Assembly: GCA_004151065.3 (NCBI GenBank)
Contig: NWUY0300060796.1
Location: 6,854-28,120 of the forward strand
Source: Larix sibirica
Taxonomy: Eukaryota; Streptophyta; Pinopsida; Pinales; Pinaceae
DNA length: 21,267 nt
Direction of reading: 5' to 3'
The translations under genes and the position numbers were made by a program. Positions 1-9,954 of the stretch are shown here, in pieces. Within the stretch, counting starts at the first letter, position 1. Each line of letters starts with the position of its first letter. The notes under the pieces are model-generated. The model was not told where the DNA came from and made no database searches. It saw only the letters and a program-made list of their open reading frames with translations.

Positions 1-27
1 TAGGTATTCTAACAGTGGTATCAGAGC
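1..27 (+). promoter_or_regulatory. LTR end and tRNA-iMet primer-binding site of an LTR retrotransposon
   Basis: Bases 16-27 read TGGTATCAGAGC, an exact 12-base complement of the 3' end of plant initiator tRNA-Met. This is the standard minus-strand primer-binding site of many plant copia and gypsy elements. It is preceded by CA at 13-14, the expected last two bases of an LTR, with one spacer base. The 5' LTR would therefore lie just outside the left edge of the window, and the element would read rightward. No gag or pol homology could be recognised to its right, so the family is undetermined and the element is probably truncated. Confidence 0.7.
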
Positions 28-377
28 TATTCTGAGCCCTGAGGTCTGTGCTGTTCCAAGCACTGTGGTTCTGTCTCTCTATTCTGCCCTCCTCCAATCT
101 ACTTGCCAGCCCCTCATGCTCAGTCCGCTTAGAAGTTTGAAAGAAAACCCTACCCAGCAACTGTATGTTTCTCTGCATTCTGGCGATGCTATCTTAATGT
201 GACCTGCTCCATGGCTATCCAGATTCGCAGCTATCCTCACTGCTGGACTTTGTTGAATGCAAAAGCCTTGGTTTGCCATATACTTGAACACGAGAGTATC
301 ACTGACATAAAATATGAGCCTCTCAGCCCACTGATTAAAGATCTCACTCAGGTAAATAACCAAGAATATTGTCCATT
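28..377 (+). other. Unidentified sequence after the PBS, possible retrotransposon leader
   Basis: This stretch directly follows the primer-binding site, so it should be the untranslated leader or gag start of the element whose LTR ends at about 14. The longest open frame on the plus strand (199-462) runs into the SINE-like segment, has no motif I recognise and is probably fortuitous. No CCHC knuckle, aspartic protease or RT motif is visible. It is listed so that the stretch is not left blank. Confidence 0.3.
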
Positions 378-601
378 GGACGTAGCCTGGGTGGTTGGGA
401 GGAACGATTATTACCATCCCCACCCAGGTTCAATCCTTCTAAGTGACATGTTGAGCTCTTAAATGGGCATATTTGATGCTCTTGTTGAGCCACCTTTGTA
501 GCGACAATATCCGACCGCCCCACATTCCTCTTGAAATATCGGGGGGGGATGGTTGGAGGGTTTCGTGGATGTGGCGAGCACTGAAAAAATGAAAAAAAAT
601 A
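378..601 (+). mobile_element. Probable tRNA-derived SINE
   Basis: An A-box-like TAGCCTGGGTGG (383-394) continues as GTGGTTGGGAG, and a B-box-like GGTTCAATCC (427-436) follows about 33 bases later. This is the spacing of an internal RNA polymerase III promoter. The sequence then continues for about 140 bp unrelated to tRNA and ends in an A-rich tail (about 583-601). Head, body and A-tail match the architecture of plant tRNA-headed SINEs. There is no convincing target-site duplication, and the exact 5' end and the family are not recognised. It does not fold as a functional tRNA gene because an acceptor stem and 3' half are missing. Confidence 0.5.
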
Positions 602-1674
602 GAACAGACTTGGAAACAACATGTAGATTAATGCACAAAATGAACTTTGCTTTGTATGAATAAATGCAAAATCTTCATATATTAATGCAAAACAATTAAT
701 TTATCTAAATTAACATAGTAAACAGAGATAGAGATAAAAATTGGCCAAAGAGATTTCTCAACCAAGTTTTTTTTCACACATAAAGATCAAGAAACATTAT
801 AAACATAAAAACTCTAACAAACAAACAAATGTATAAACCCATTAATATATTACATTAACCTTGCTATCAAATATTAACTACAATAACTCATTACTTCAAC
901 TTTTATGTGTTTGGCTCATGATAACATGTTCTCTTAAGCATAGACATTTATGGTGAACCACAAGTTTTGTGGCCATATACACCTAGAGGTGTAAGATGAA
1001 TGCCACCTATAAGCAGTGTCCACTATTTTTCTTTTAACTCCATTGCAATTAATCAATACGTTAAGCTGAATGTCATCAACATTATAATACTACTCTATAA
1101 AGGATAAAGGATAAGGTAAAATGTAAAATGTGTATAACAAAATTTGAGGTTTCGCCTCTTATCTTCACCATAGTCGTAAATTTTATTTAAGAGTAAACAC
1201 ATTTGATTTTGATTTTAATTTTAATATTAAAGAGTATTTGATTTTGCAATTTAATTTTAGAGAGTGTGATTGTGAAAATCACAAATAGTAAATATTTCTT
1301 TCTATCAGATATTTTATATATAAAAATAATGAAATTTAAATTAATTATTAATACAAATAATTTTAATTCATGGAAATTTTAAATTAAAAAAAATTTAAAA
1401 TGTATAAATATCATGTTTAAACATTAAGATTGAGAAAAATCTAAGCAAATATAATCATGTATATACATTAACATAGAAAGAATACTCACTCAATCATTTA
1501 GATAGCTATACATATTTAAGTGCATAGATTATTTCATAAAGACTAAATCATTCAAGTTCAAGTTAAGGAAAATAAAGGAAAACAAGAGACATATTTTATG
1601 AAATAAGCATAGGCATTAAGATCGTAAAAATATACATTTTATAAATAGACATAGATAATAGATAGATTTTTTTT
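602..1674. other. AT-rich DNA with no recognised feature
   Basis: About 1.07 kb of strongly AT-rich sequence with many A and T runs (for example 1300-1440) and no open frame or family motif that I can recognise on either strand. It lies between the SINE-like element and the 3' end of the minus-strand LINE. It could be decayed transposon or unique intergenic DNA. Confidence 0.5.
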
Positions 1675-1947
1675 CTTAGAATATAGATCATAACTTAATA
1701 TTAAATATAAAATCACTTTTGCTGAGGCCCGAGGGAACTTTTACATTTTTCCGTCCAAAGAGACACTAGATTCATAATCTGTTCAGAAAAAGAAAGGAAA
1801 ATTGAGAAAAAGTTTTACTTATGATTCTTCATCTACAATCATGTTGGAGTGTATAAAGAAAAGACAACTTTTGACAGATTTTCCTTTTTTAACAAAACAA
1901 GCTCTACATCATATTTGTCTTTGGGAGTTGTATAGAGGCGAAACCAC
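1675..1947 (-). other. Probable LINE 3' UTR
   Basis: About 270 bp between the ORF2 stop and the T-run at 1667-1674. No further coding homology is visible. The boundary with flanking AT-rich DNA is not sharp and no target-site duplication supports it. Confidence 0.4.
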
Positions 1948-2440
1948 CTATCTACCAGGGAATGGGATTGGATCATGTTCAACCAACTGTTCCCCGAAGA
2001 ATTCTGACCTATGCCAGAGTCCAAAACTTGTATGAAGACCATCTTTAGAGAGCCTGTCAACCTCAATGTTCCTTTCCCTATAGATGTGCTAGAAGGAAAT
2101 TTGCTGAAAGGAGGTGAGTAAAAGCTTTATTTCTTTATAAAGGGGTACGTGGTAGATATTCCTGCGGAGTCTTATCTTTTGATCCAATCAATGACCAATT
2201 GAGAGTCACCCATAACTTGGATATTTTGGATCCCCTTTGACGTTGCTAGTGCTAGGAGGATTTTTAAGGCCGATAATTTAGCCATATTGTTTGTATAAAG
2301 TCCCAAATCTGCATCGAATTTTATCCAATGTGTATCTTCCATTAAAGCACACTGCCCTCTCCACCAATATTTGGGTTACCCTGGGAGGCCCTATCAAAAT
2401 AGGCCCAAGCTCCAAATTTGTCAATGTTTTCCACCTGAAT
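1948..2440 (-). pseudogene. C-terminal RNase H domain of LINE ORF2, broken
   Basis: The frame around 2430-2350 reads WAYFDRASQGNPNIGGEGS, the first strand of an RNase H fold with its catalytic Asp. After a frameshift at about 2350 it continues as HWIKFDADLGLYTNNMAKL and SKGIQNIQVMGDSQLVI, which carries the GDS aspartate. The conserved catalytic Glu expected after TNN-A is Lys (MAKLSAL), so the triad is lost. A stop lies at 2172-2174, after which YRERNIEVDRLSKDGL matches the RNase H end (R-E-N-x-x-x-D-x-LS). RNase H at the end of ORF2 is known in a subset of plant L1 elements. It would degrade RNA in RNA-DNA hybrids. Confidence 0.85.
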
Positions 2441-2639
2441 CCTCCTTTGGTTTGTGTCCTCTGCCACCAGCGGGAAATATCTAATGATGGATGCACCTTT
2501 TGTAGCATATACAACCAGTAGAATGTAAACATCTTAAAAAATTGCTTTGTTCCGAGACAACCAGACCCCCCAAATTAGAATAGCAAGTAGAGCAAGAAAT
2601 TCTTTAAATGCTAAATTTTGAGACGAAGTCAATAGAGCC

Positions 2640-3533
2640 TCTTTGAAGTCATTTCCTGTCCAAATAAACTGCATGCCAAGAATTCGAGAGGTCTAATCAA
2701 CCACCTGAACCATATATGAGCATTTGTTGAATAAATGCAAGGGGCATCTACTGGGACCATACCATAATTTGCTTTTTAAATGATCCCAAGTGGGAATTCT
2801 ATTGTTCATTACCAACCAGAGAAAAATCTTGTTCTTTGGGGGACAATTGAACTTCCATAAATCTTTGAACCACCATTTATTCTCATAAAGTTCATCCTCT
2901 TCTCTCAACACTGAGTACTCCAACCTTGGAAGGTAGTTTCCTCCAACATGATTCCTGGTCCAGATGAGTTCATCCTCTTTGACATATAGTCTAACAAGAC
3001 TATTCTGTAGTGTATCTATATATCCATTCCAAAGGGACAAATGTACATCGATGAAACCAAAGTGGCATCCAAGGAGCCATGCCTATCTATGGATAGTGCT
3101 CAGTTTAGGATCCCCAATTTGAGCCAGATGTATGTAGCCTTTCTCTCTCAACTCAATAACCATAGTCACTAGAAGAAAGTGATTTCCCCCACAACCCACC
3201 CAAGGGTCCCTTCCAATTCTCACTTTTTCACTTGACATAATAATCCAAGCAAGCTAGTCTCCTATGAGGTCAAAAGACAAAATGATTGCCTTCCAAATTA
3301 CGGAAATGTTTGAGAAAGATTTGTCCCTGGATTTGAACCACTCAATGGTTTTTATTGGATGAATGTATTTTTTTTTAACAACAATGACCCACAGACATTT
3401 TCCTTTCATAATCCTCTAGGCATTCTTTGTTGCTAGGGCTTGTGAGAAACAACATATATTTTTCAAACCACATCCTCCAAACTCCTTTGGGATGGAAATT
3501 TTGTCCCATGCTACCCAATGAAAATATTTTTTG
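2640..3533 (-). pseudogene. LINE ORF2 connection region and zf-RVT domain
   Basis: After the RT thumb, the minus strand continues in broken frames through a segment typical of plant LINEs (around 3300-3500). It then enters an open piece at 2693-3040 that contains the zf-RVT signature: KWWFKDLWKFNCPPKNKIF followed by FLWLVMNNRIPTWDHLKSK, then a Cys in RCPLH. The zinc-binding set is incomplete because of a stop at 2693-2695, but further residues of the same type follow. The domain is thought to help nucleic-acid binding in plant L1 ORF2. Assignment rests on the W-PPK-FLW-RiPT spacing, which is characteristic. Confidence 0.8.
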
Positions 3534-4808
3534 TTAGTTCCTCCTTTCCACATAAAATTGAAGCTGATCTTTCTGATATGATGGATAACTCCATTCGGGA
3601 TGCGGGATAGATAGAAATAGTATACAATAATTGCTTATAAAACAGCCTTCATGAGCACCAACCTTCCCCCCCTTGATAGCCATTTGTTGCACCACAGAGA
3701 GTCTTTTCTCATGTTTCCAATTATCCAACCCTAGTCTCTTTGATTGTAATCATTAGGCTTAAGGATAAAGTCTATGTACTTTAGACCAACTTGCATATAA
3801 AAAAAAGGAAAAGGGAAAATATTGTTTAACCATTCCATAAGATCCTCACTCAGATTCATACTAGGAGACAATAGAATTTTGTTTGTTGATAACCATCCTT
3901 GTGGCACAAGAAAAGCAAGAGCTCTTTCAACCTTGATGCCTCCCTTCTAGATCCATTGAAAAACAACATGATGTCATCCATGAATAACATGTGGGAAACA
4001 TGGATTGTTCCACCAATTTTTATGCCTCTGAAAGAGATAGCTTCCCTTGCGTGATATATAATTTTTCTCAACCCTTCTAAAACCATCAGAAACAATAGAG
4101 GAGCGAGAGGGAAACCCTACTTGACACCTCTCCCTGGTATGAAAAAACTAGAAGCAAAATCATTGACTAAAACTGTAAAAGAGATAGATTGGATGCATGA
4201 CATGATCCAATTGACAAGTTTGATTTGAAATCCCTCCAAGAGGAGAATGAGTCTAATATATATCCATATAACCCTATCATAAGCTTTGTACAAGTCTTCC
4301 TTAATCACCATGCAAGTAAAGTTTTAGGTTTGATTGACTGCAAGACCTCTCGGGCCACACCAAAAAACTCATGAATTTGTCTACCTTAGATAAAAGGAAA
4401 TTGTTCCCGAGAGATGGAGTTCGAGAGGATGCTCCTAACTCTCCTAGAAATGGTCTTTGTTATGATTTTATAAATGTAGTTGCACATAGATATAGGTCTA
4501 AAACCATCCAGGTGAACATGGTTATCAGATTTAGGCATGAGAGCAATGAAAGTAGAATTAAAGGCAGCTAGTATTCTGCCGTTTTGTTTATACTCTTTTA
4601 TGATAGCTAAAAGGTCTAATTCAAAAAACTCGATGAAACTAGGGAAGAAATCCATTGACCACCCATCCAGGCCAGGGATTTTTCCCTTCTGAAGGGAGTG
4701 AATTCCATCTTTTAACTCTTCCAAGGTCACTTCTTCCCTAAGAGAGACATTTTCCTCCTCCTCCATAAAGGATGGGAAAGAACTAACCATTCTGACCATG
4801 TCATCCAT
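3534..4808 (-). pseudogene. LINE reverse transcriptase domain of ORF2, broken
   Basis: This copies LINE RNA at the nicked target. Visible blocks are the N-terminal KGKIPGLDGWSMDFF (KaPGpDG type), ALMPKSD and GFRPISMCNYIYKII in 4386-4808. The catalytic-Asp block EDLYKAYDRVIW and a VLVND segment lie in 4117-4311. The second catalytic block FMDD lies at 3973-3984 in 3856-4095. Between the last two, codon 4117-4119 is TAG exactly where the conserved Gln of the QGfPLaP motif should be, so reading continues in the same frame after a CAG-to-TAG change. The 3534-3728 piece is the thumb region (LDNWKHEKRLS). A frameshift near 4311-4330 and a stop at 4386-4388 separate the first two pieces. FMDD keeps both aspartates. 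Confidence 0.92.
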
Positions 4809-4964
4809 GTGAGCTCTTTCATATTATTTGAACAATGTGTTGAAATGTGGGAAAGAACTAACCATTCTAACCATGTCATCCATGTGAGCTCTTCTTCCAA
4901 ACCTCTAAACCTGTAACCACATTCGCATCTTCCTTCCCAGGCTTCTAGATAGAGTTAACTTGTT

Positions 4965-6085
4965 TTATGTGGTTAACATGATGGTGAAATTTTTTGTATT
5001 ATCATCACCCTTTTGGAGCCATAATGCTTGGCTCTTGGGTCTTCGAATAGCCTTGTTTTCATCAAGATTTTTTCTCCTTTTCTGTTCTATGTCAAAAAAT
5101 TCCTTCCTGTGCATGTCATCTTTAAAACTAGCAGGTTCTAAAATGTAAAACAACTCTAAATATTCCTCTATATCCCTTAACTCGAATTCCATTCTTAATT
5201 CTCTATCGACAACCCAGTTGATAGATATTTTCTTCATGGATTTTAAAATTTGTAGGAATTGAATGTTGGTTGAAATTATACTAGTATCATCATAAAGCAC
5301 CCATAAATATTTGATCATTCGAACATAATACTCTTCATCCAACCATGATCCATCAAATTTAAAAGGGATTGGAGGTTTTTCTTGGCCCAAAACAACGTCC
5401 ATTAACACTGGGAAATGATCAGATTCACCGCCTGATCCCACCCATTGCATAATCAATATTGTAGATTGTAGAACTCCCTCATTAATGAGGAACCTATCAA
5501 GTCTCTTGGCAATATATTCATTTCCATATCTCATAATCCTCCAGGTAGGTATCAGCTTTACAGGGGGAATGTCAAAAGGCTATTTCCCTCAAATCTTCTC
5601 AAAACAAATTCAATTAGAATGTCTTTTTGGCATTGGATCCCCAAATCTCTCCTCCCCCCAAAGAAAGGCTTAGGTCTCCATCAATAATTAATCTGCCTCT
5701 GTCCAATATCCCAGTTTTGAATATCCTTTCCTAGAAGAAAACTCTATCATTGTAAGGGCCATAAATGTTTACCATGGTAAACTCCAATCCCGAATCCATA
5801 GAGAAAAGATAAGTACCTAGAACTGAATGAAAATACCAATATTTAGAGCATTTGTAGAGTTTGGAGACCCATCTAGTAATTACCCCCTCATATTCCATTT
5901 GCATCCACGTTAATAAATTCCCAGTCCAGAAGCAAAGTAACCAGATCAAACAAAATTAGATCTTCGCGTGCTAAGGTTTCTTGCAAAAAGATCATAGAAG
6001 GTCTTTGAGTTTCAATCATCCTCTTGAGGGCTAGTTTTTTCGTGGGAATCCTGAAACCATGATAGTTGAATGAGATAACAATCAT
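4965..6085 (-). pseudogene. L1 endonuclease (EEP) domain of ORF2, broken
   Basis: This is the apurinic-like endonuclease that nicks target DNA. In order, SFNYHGF holds the conserved Asn, FLQET the catalytic Glu, VNIYGP the region around the catalytic Tyr, and DGDLS stands where GDLN is usual (Asn to Ser). IAKRLDRFL and GGESDHFPVLMD complete the fold, the latter with the catalytic Asp-His pair. The domain spans three reading frames (5888-6085, 5731-5949, 4965-5534) joined by frameshifts. The 4965-5534 piece continues past SDH into the usual linker between endonuclease and RT, including PPIPFKFDGSWL. The domain assignment is firm; activity is excluded. Confidence 0.88.
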
Positions 6086-6211
6086 TGGGTAACCTCACTG
6101 GTTGAAGGGCATGATCTAAGGGCCCTTTTGATATATTTTTGTCTGACTACATTGATGTCTCATTCAACTTGTAAAGTGAGCATGATAAAGGGTGGAATTC
6201 ATCCCTCTAAG

Positions 6212-8040
6212 TCACTTTGAAGATGGAACTTTCATATTTTGGTGTAAGCCACCAAAAATGCTCTCACGTTGGACCATACCATGGAGCTTCCTAGGCTTAA
6301 GGTGGTAGAATTGGAGGCCACCAAGGGTCGATGGAGCAATTTCTTCCTCCACCAAATCAGAGAGACATGAGACATTCTTCTTAGAAGAGGGGACTCTATC
6401 GAGGAGGAGGGGGGCCCATATTGTCAAGACACACATAAGAGAAAAGTTTCGAAAAAGGGGCACTAGAGGGGGGCACATCAAAAAAAAGTATGTTCCTCAG
6501 AAGTTCATTGGAACAGACAATGGCTCGGTTCTCTAAGGAAGAGGATAGATGCATTCTCTTCCCCGAGTCATAAACTTGCGTATTGTTGGGGAAAGGGGTT
6601 GTAATCTTCAGCTCATGAGAGGGAACAGATTCAGGTCTGTGCTCCTCAAGAAAGGGACTCGCATTTCCTCCCTCTATACCCTCTATAGATAAGGAGAATG
6701 TGCTCTTGTCAATGTGTCTCTTCAAGAAATTATAACGATATGAAAAGAGGTCATTGAAACCTTGGAACAATCCATCAATCTCCAATGGATCTCGATATTT
6801 AACATATAAGTCAGAAGGAGAAACTACATTGTAAACATATGCCATATTTGAAAAAAGCATCGAAGACTTATCTGGACTATGAAGTGCCAAAGGGGGAAGG
6901 GACGTGTCATCTTGAGCCGAACTAGATAGATGCCTAGGAGTTGCACATGGAGAATCTGAAAGATGGGGCAATGTACCTTTCACTATGAAAAAATCCAGTG
7001 AGCACTCATTTCCTGGAGAAAAACATGACTCAAGCCTAACTGCCTCTGCCACCCTTTAGGGGGTCTCAAATAGAGCAAAATAGACCTGCTGAGGGATCCT
7101 TACACTAATGGGGAGGGAGATGGTATCTCCCAATCATTAACCATTGCATCAACAACAAGAATATCTAGGGAGTCTCCATATAGAGGGGTGCCCTTAGGAG
7201 ACGAAAAAACACATTTACCAAGCTCTTCAAGGGACCTGCTACCAAGTGAAGTGTCCTTCTCGTGTTTCTTTTGAGGTGAAGGTGCTTTCATGGAGCATAC
7301 CTTAAGGCTATTATTATTTGCACATAAACCCCATAGAGATGTTATAGTCTTTGTAACCCTTTTTTCTCTAAAAAGATTAAAATACTAAGGATAAGAGCTA
7401 CCTAGATTCCCATAGGCATGGTACTGATTACATTTGAAGGGGATTCCCACATAGTCGATCTTCTAGTCCCAAATAATGGAGTCCTTTTGGATTGACATGG
7501 TTTCCACAAGACCATATGTAAGGTCCAAGTTTAGTAGAATATGGGCAACACTAATATTTCGAATTTCCAGGAAACTCATGTTTGTAGTTTGGAAAACCCC
7601 CACTGCAACACCAACTTTATAAAAAATCTCCATGGTCCAAAAATCCGAGGGGAGCCTAGGAAAGAGGAACCAAATGGGCATTTGGAATATTTTCTCCCTT
7701 CTATTGTCAAAGAAGGGAGTCTAATGCTTAAGATTCAAAACCAGATACCCCTATGAACAGAACTCGGTGAGTATGCAGTCTGTGTCTTCCTTGCTGCGAA
7801 AGATGGCTCCAATCCACCCCTTTTCCATTTTTAGAATTTTTTGGGAGTAACCTAGGCATGCAAACTAGTTAATGTGAACCCAATATTTAAGGATTTTTTA
7901 ACTCATCATTCTTCCAGTGAACCACCCAACAAAGGCCATTTCCAATAGGGCCACAATCTCATTCATCTCGACATCTTTTCCAAGGACAAGGTTAATAGGG
8001 GTAGATTTTAGTTTTACACATCACTTAAGGGACGGTTGGG
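6212..8040 (-). pseudogene. LINE ORF1 (DUF4283 and zinc-knuckle protein), inactivated
   Basis: ORF1 packages LINE RNA. In one frame with two TAG stops (7751-7753 and 7721-7723), the region 7930-7460 reads FVGWFTGRMMS, KGWIGAIFRSKED, TPFFDNRRE and MPIWFLFPRLPSDFW. This is the DUF4283 pattern of plant LINE ORF1 (KGW, the W-P-F-D of the second block, then PIWvrfP-LP-fW). The stop at 7721-7723 stands where Trp is usual. Next comes IPFKCNQYHAYGNLGSSYP at about 7440-7385, a CCHC knuckle with only the first Cys and one His-like position left. The rest (7291-6212) is Ser/Pro-rich low-homology sequence in shifting frames ending at 6212-6214. The N-terminus runs into the LTR at 8045, so the true start is missing. 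Confidence 0.8.
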
Positions 8041-8546
8041 AATGTGATGAATAAAGGGTCAAATAAATGGGATGGTTGGGCTGTGAATGTGATGTGAAGC
8101 TAGGCCAGTATATTTTTTGAGATTATCAAGCTAGCTAATTGGGATGACTACGGCTTCGCATGGGTGATTAACCCTTGATCGCTCGAATCACCCATATTGT
8201 CATAGGAAGGCATACAAATATTCTTGTGTGGATGGACTAGATCCATCATTAGGAGATCGTCACACTTCAATCATGGCTACTGACGGGAAAAAATCCTCCT
8301 TTTTATTCACTTCTTGCATTGTAACCGTGTCGACGATCTGTATTTATTTTGAAAAGGTAGTGCGTTCTAAACTTGACTGCAGAATGGAAACATTCCTATT
8401 TATTTCTGACTTGTGCCCTAACAATCATAGTTTACCTTGAGAAAGAAACACGATTTAATTATGGTCTTTGATGATAAAGTCCCTTATTTAATCCCGCCCC
8501 ATGTTATTATGCCTCCAATGATCGAGATATTTTAAAAAGATGTGAG

Positions 8547-8784
8547 CCATTGGTGGGATGGACACCTTTAAATTCAATGTATTTTCCTTACACCGTCGAT
8601 GGTTTATATTTATCTTATGGATATGCTTGATTTGACCTGAGCCATGGATGGAGAAGGATATTTATAATCTCTACTATATGTCTTTATGCTATTGACGACT
8701 GGGATTTGCTTTGGCAAGTTGCATGTTTTAATCTTGGACATCGGAGGAAAGACTCCCCTTTTTGTCTTTAATGCCCAACATGTT
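8547..8784. repeat. 96-bp degenerate tandem array, left part (3' LTR)
   Basis: Units begin with a CCATTGG-like word at 8547, 8642 and 8738, spaced 95 and 96 bp. Each unit continues with a purine-rich GGAGGGA-type stretch, a T-rich stretch, a TGCCTCCAACGGTC-like word and TTTTGGGAAAGTGCAT-like bases. The array is cut by the LINE at 8785 and resumes at 10380. Weaker units can be followed back to about 8270. Confidence 0.7.
8767..8784. repeat. Left copy of 18-bp target-site duplication
   Basis: TTTAATGCCCAACATGTT is repeated exactly at 10362-10379 and flanks the nested LINE. The last two T also belong to the poly-T run, so the duplication may be 16-18 bp. Confidence 0.93.
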
Positions 8785-9094
8785 TTTTTTTTTTAACAAT
8801 AACGGTTAAGAGTCATTTATATTAAAAAAGATAGGGATTACAAAAAATATGTAATTGAATGCTCTCTAATAGAGCTAATGTCTGCTTCATCTTGCTTCTC
8901 CTTAACAAAATCGAAACTATTTCTGTATAGTCCTATTCTATGGAGACTGTAACTCCTTACATATTGTCCAAGTAAAAATATTACAAAACAGAGCATNATT
9001 CTGCTCTAGAGCCTAAACTATAAAGAAAAGGAGCCATATCCATATAACTGAAGGGAGGGGAAGAAAAGCCAAAAAACCAGAGTCCTGAAAGGTC
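8783..9094 (-). other. 3' UTR and poly(A) tail of the truncated LINE
   Basis: About 300 bp after the coiled-coil stop. On the minus strand it ends with a run close to CTCTTAACCGTTATTGTT followed by 12 A (plus-strand T at 8783-8794). No other feature is visible. Confidence 0.7.
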
Positions 9095-9954
9095 TTAGCG
9101 AAGTCCATGATGCTGTGCCAGGGGTCCATGAGTGCTGTCATTAGAACGGTATTTTTGCTTGCCATACCCTAACTCAGCGATGTCCTGCATTGCTGGGAAG
9201 CAGCGGTTGACCTCTTCCCTGAGCTTGTTGAGTTTCCCTTCAACATCAATGATATTTCTGTTTTTGTCGTCAGTCTTGGAGTCTATATTCGAGATGTCGA
9301 GGACCGCATAATCCAATGTTTCAGAAATAGTGCTAATTCTTCCATTCATCAGAGTATTCCCATTGCGAACTTCAGTGATGGTGGAGGAGAGCAAGGTGTA
9401 AATCTTCCCTAGGGATTTCTTCATTTCTGCATTTTCTGCCCTGAGGTGATGAAGTTGTTCCTCAGTTTCTGCCATTTCGGGAGTGTCTTCAATCGCACCA
9501 AGGTTGAGAGTGTGGGATAGTAGGGATTTCCTAGAAATTTCCAAAGTAGAGAGACTGAGGTTCTGGAAACCATGAGAAAGATTTGAAGGCAGGGACGTAT
9601 GGTAGAGGAGGCAATGGGAAGGAATATGCCCAGAGTCTGGTATAGCACCCGAGGGGGATGCAATGTGAAATGCAGAGGGGAAGTCGCTTATTACATAGGG
9701 AACTCGAGAATGGAGAAAAAACCAGAGTGGAGAAGATAAAATGCAAGGCAGAAGGAATGAAGAATGTAGGAAGGGATGGGAGAGTTTAAGCGTTCCAGCC
9801 CGGGGGGAGGGAGGTGGGAAAGCCTGAGGTGCAGTTAATGCGAGGTTAGAGCAGTAGGTAGGTGGCTAGAGTGTTTCGCCATGCATAGGGGAGGAATTAA
9901 TGCCAAGTATGGGAGGCATAAGAAGGGGAGGTCCAGAATGAGGGGGAGGAGGAG
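9095..9954 (-). pseudogene. Proline-rich linker and coiled-coil region, C-terminal extension of LINE ORF2
   Basis: One frame, opposite the plus strand, is open from just after the RNase H stop to 9095, except for one TAG at about 9868-9870. It begins with TLTPPPPHSGPPLLMPP, passes through more Pro/Ser-rich sequence (APQAFPPPSPRAG), and ends in an acidic/basic helical segment of about 130 residues. There EEQLHHLRAENAEMKKSLGK has hydrophobic residues at positions 1, 4, 8, 11, 15, 18 and 22 from the first Leu, a regular a/d heptad with Asn at an a position. No ATG precedes the coiled coil closely, so a separate protein is not implied. It most simply continues ORF2 past RNase H. It could instead be host sequence picked up by 3' transduction. 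I recognise no named domain. Confidence 0.55.

Larger units (their letters stand above)
1948..6085 (-). pseudogene. LINE ORF2 polyprotein (endonuclease, RT, zf-RVT, RNase H), inactivated
   Basis: ORF2 supplies the nicking endonuclease and reverse transcriptase for target-primed reverse transcription. The chosen start is the methionine at 6085-6083, immediately before a SFNYHGF segment that aligns with the SWNCRGL start of plant L1 endonucleases. The frame is broken at least at about 5731 and 5540 in the endonuclease, 4386-4388 (stop), about 4311-4330 (frameshift), 4117-4119 (TAG in the RT), and about 2350 and 2172 in RNase H. The reading ends at a TAG at 1948-1950. Domain order and overall length (about 4.1 kb) match an intact plant L1 ORF2, so the copy was probably full length when inserted. 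Individual domains are listed separately. Confidence 0.88.
1675..8044 (-). mobile_element. Dead L1-type LINE, nearly full length, interrupted at its 5' end
   Basis: Minus-strand non-LTR retrotransposon of the plant L1 type. In reading order it has ORF1 with a DUF4283 RNA-binding domain and degenerate zinc knuckle (about 8040-6212), a gap of about 125 bp, then ORF2 with AP-like endonuclease, reverse transcriptase, zf-RVT and RNase H domains (6085-1948), then a 3' region. The 3' boundary is uncertain. A run of eight T on the plus strand at 1667-1674 is the best candidate for the poly(A) tail, but no target-site duplication was found. At 8044/8045 the ORF1 coding sequence gives way to the LTR of a gypsy element, so the LINE is older and its 5' end should resume beyond the right edge of the window. 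Both ORFs carry many stops and frameshifts. Confidence 0.85.

Noticed and set aside
383-436. Possible functional tRNA gene (A and B boxes)
   Set aside because: No acceptor stem, anticodon arm or 3' half with the expected pairing; the A/B boxes fit a SINE head better.
199-462. Plus-strand open frame of 87 codons
   Set aside because: No recognisable motif, it runs through the SINE-like promoter region, and codon content looks random.
602-1674. A matching LTR segment for 19005-20155 in the AT-rich region
   Set aside because: Looked for because it would have meant that the first LINE had inserted into the gypsy LTR; no convincing similarity was found.
3367-3380. T-run followed by AACAACAATGACCC, similar to the 3' end of the truncated LINE
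   Set aside because: The bases lie inside coding sequence of the older LINE ORF2 (connection region) with no target duplication, so the likeness is chance.
4371-4571. Plus-strand open frame of 66 codons
   Set aside because: It is the antisense shadow of the LINE RT domain, which has strong family motifs on the minus strand.
4960-5148. Plus-strand open frame with hydrophobic residues
   Set aside because: Antisense of the LINE endonuclease-RT linker; hydrophobicity comes from reversed A-rich codons.
8030-8075. Small likeness between GGTTGGGAATGTGATG before the LTR and GGTTGGGCTGTGAATGTGATG inside it
   Set aside because: Too short and low in complexity to move the LTR start; the right LTR also begins at TGATGAA.
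8228-8440. Plus-strand open frame of 70 codons in the LTR
   Set aside because: The corresponding region of the other LTR does not preserve it, and LTRs of this type are non-coding.
9095-9544. Coiled-coil frame as an independent host gene
   Set aside because: It is enclosed by the LINE's target duplication, has no nearby ATG, and the frame extends upstream to the RNase H block.
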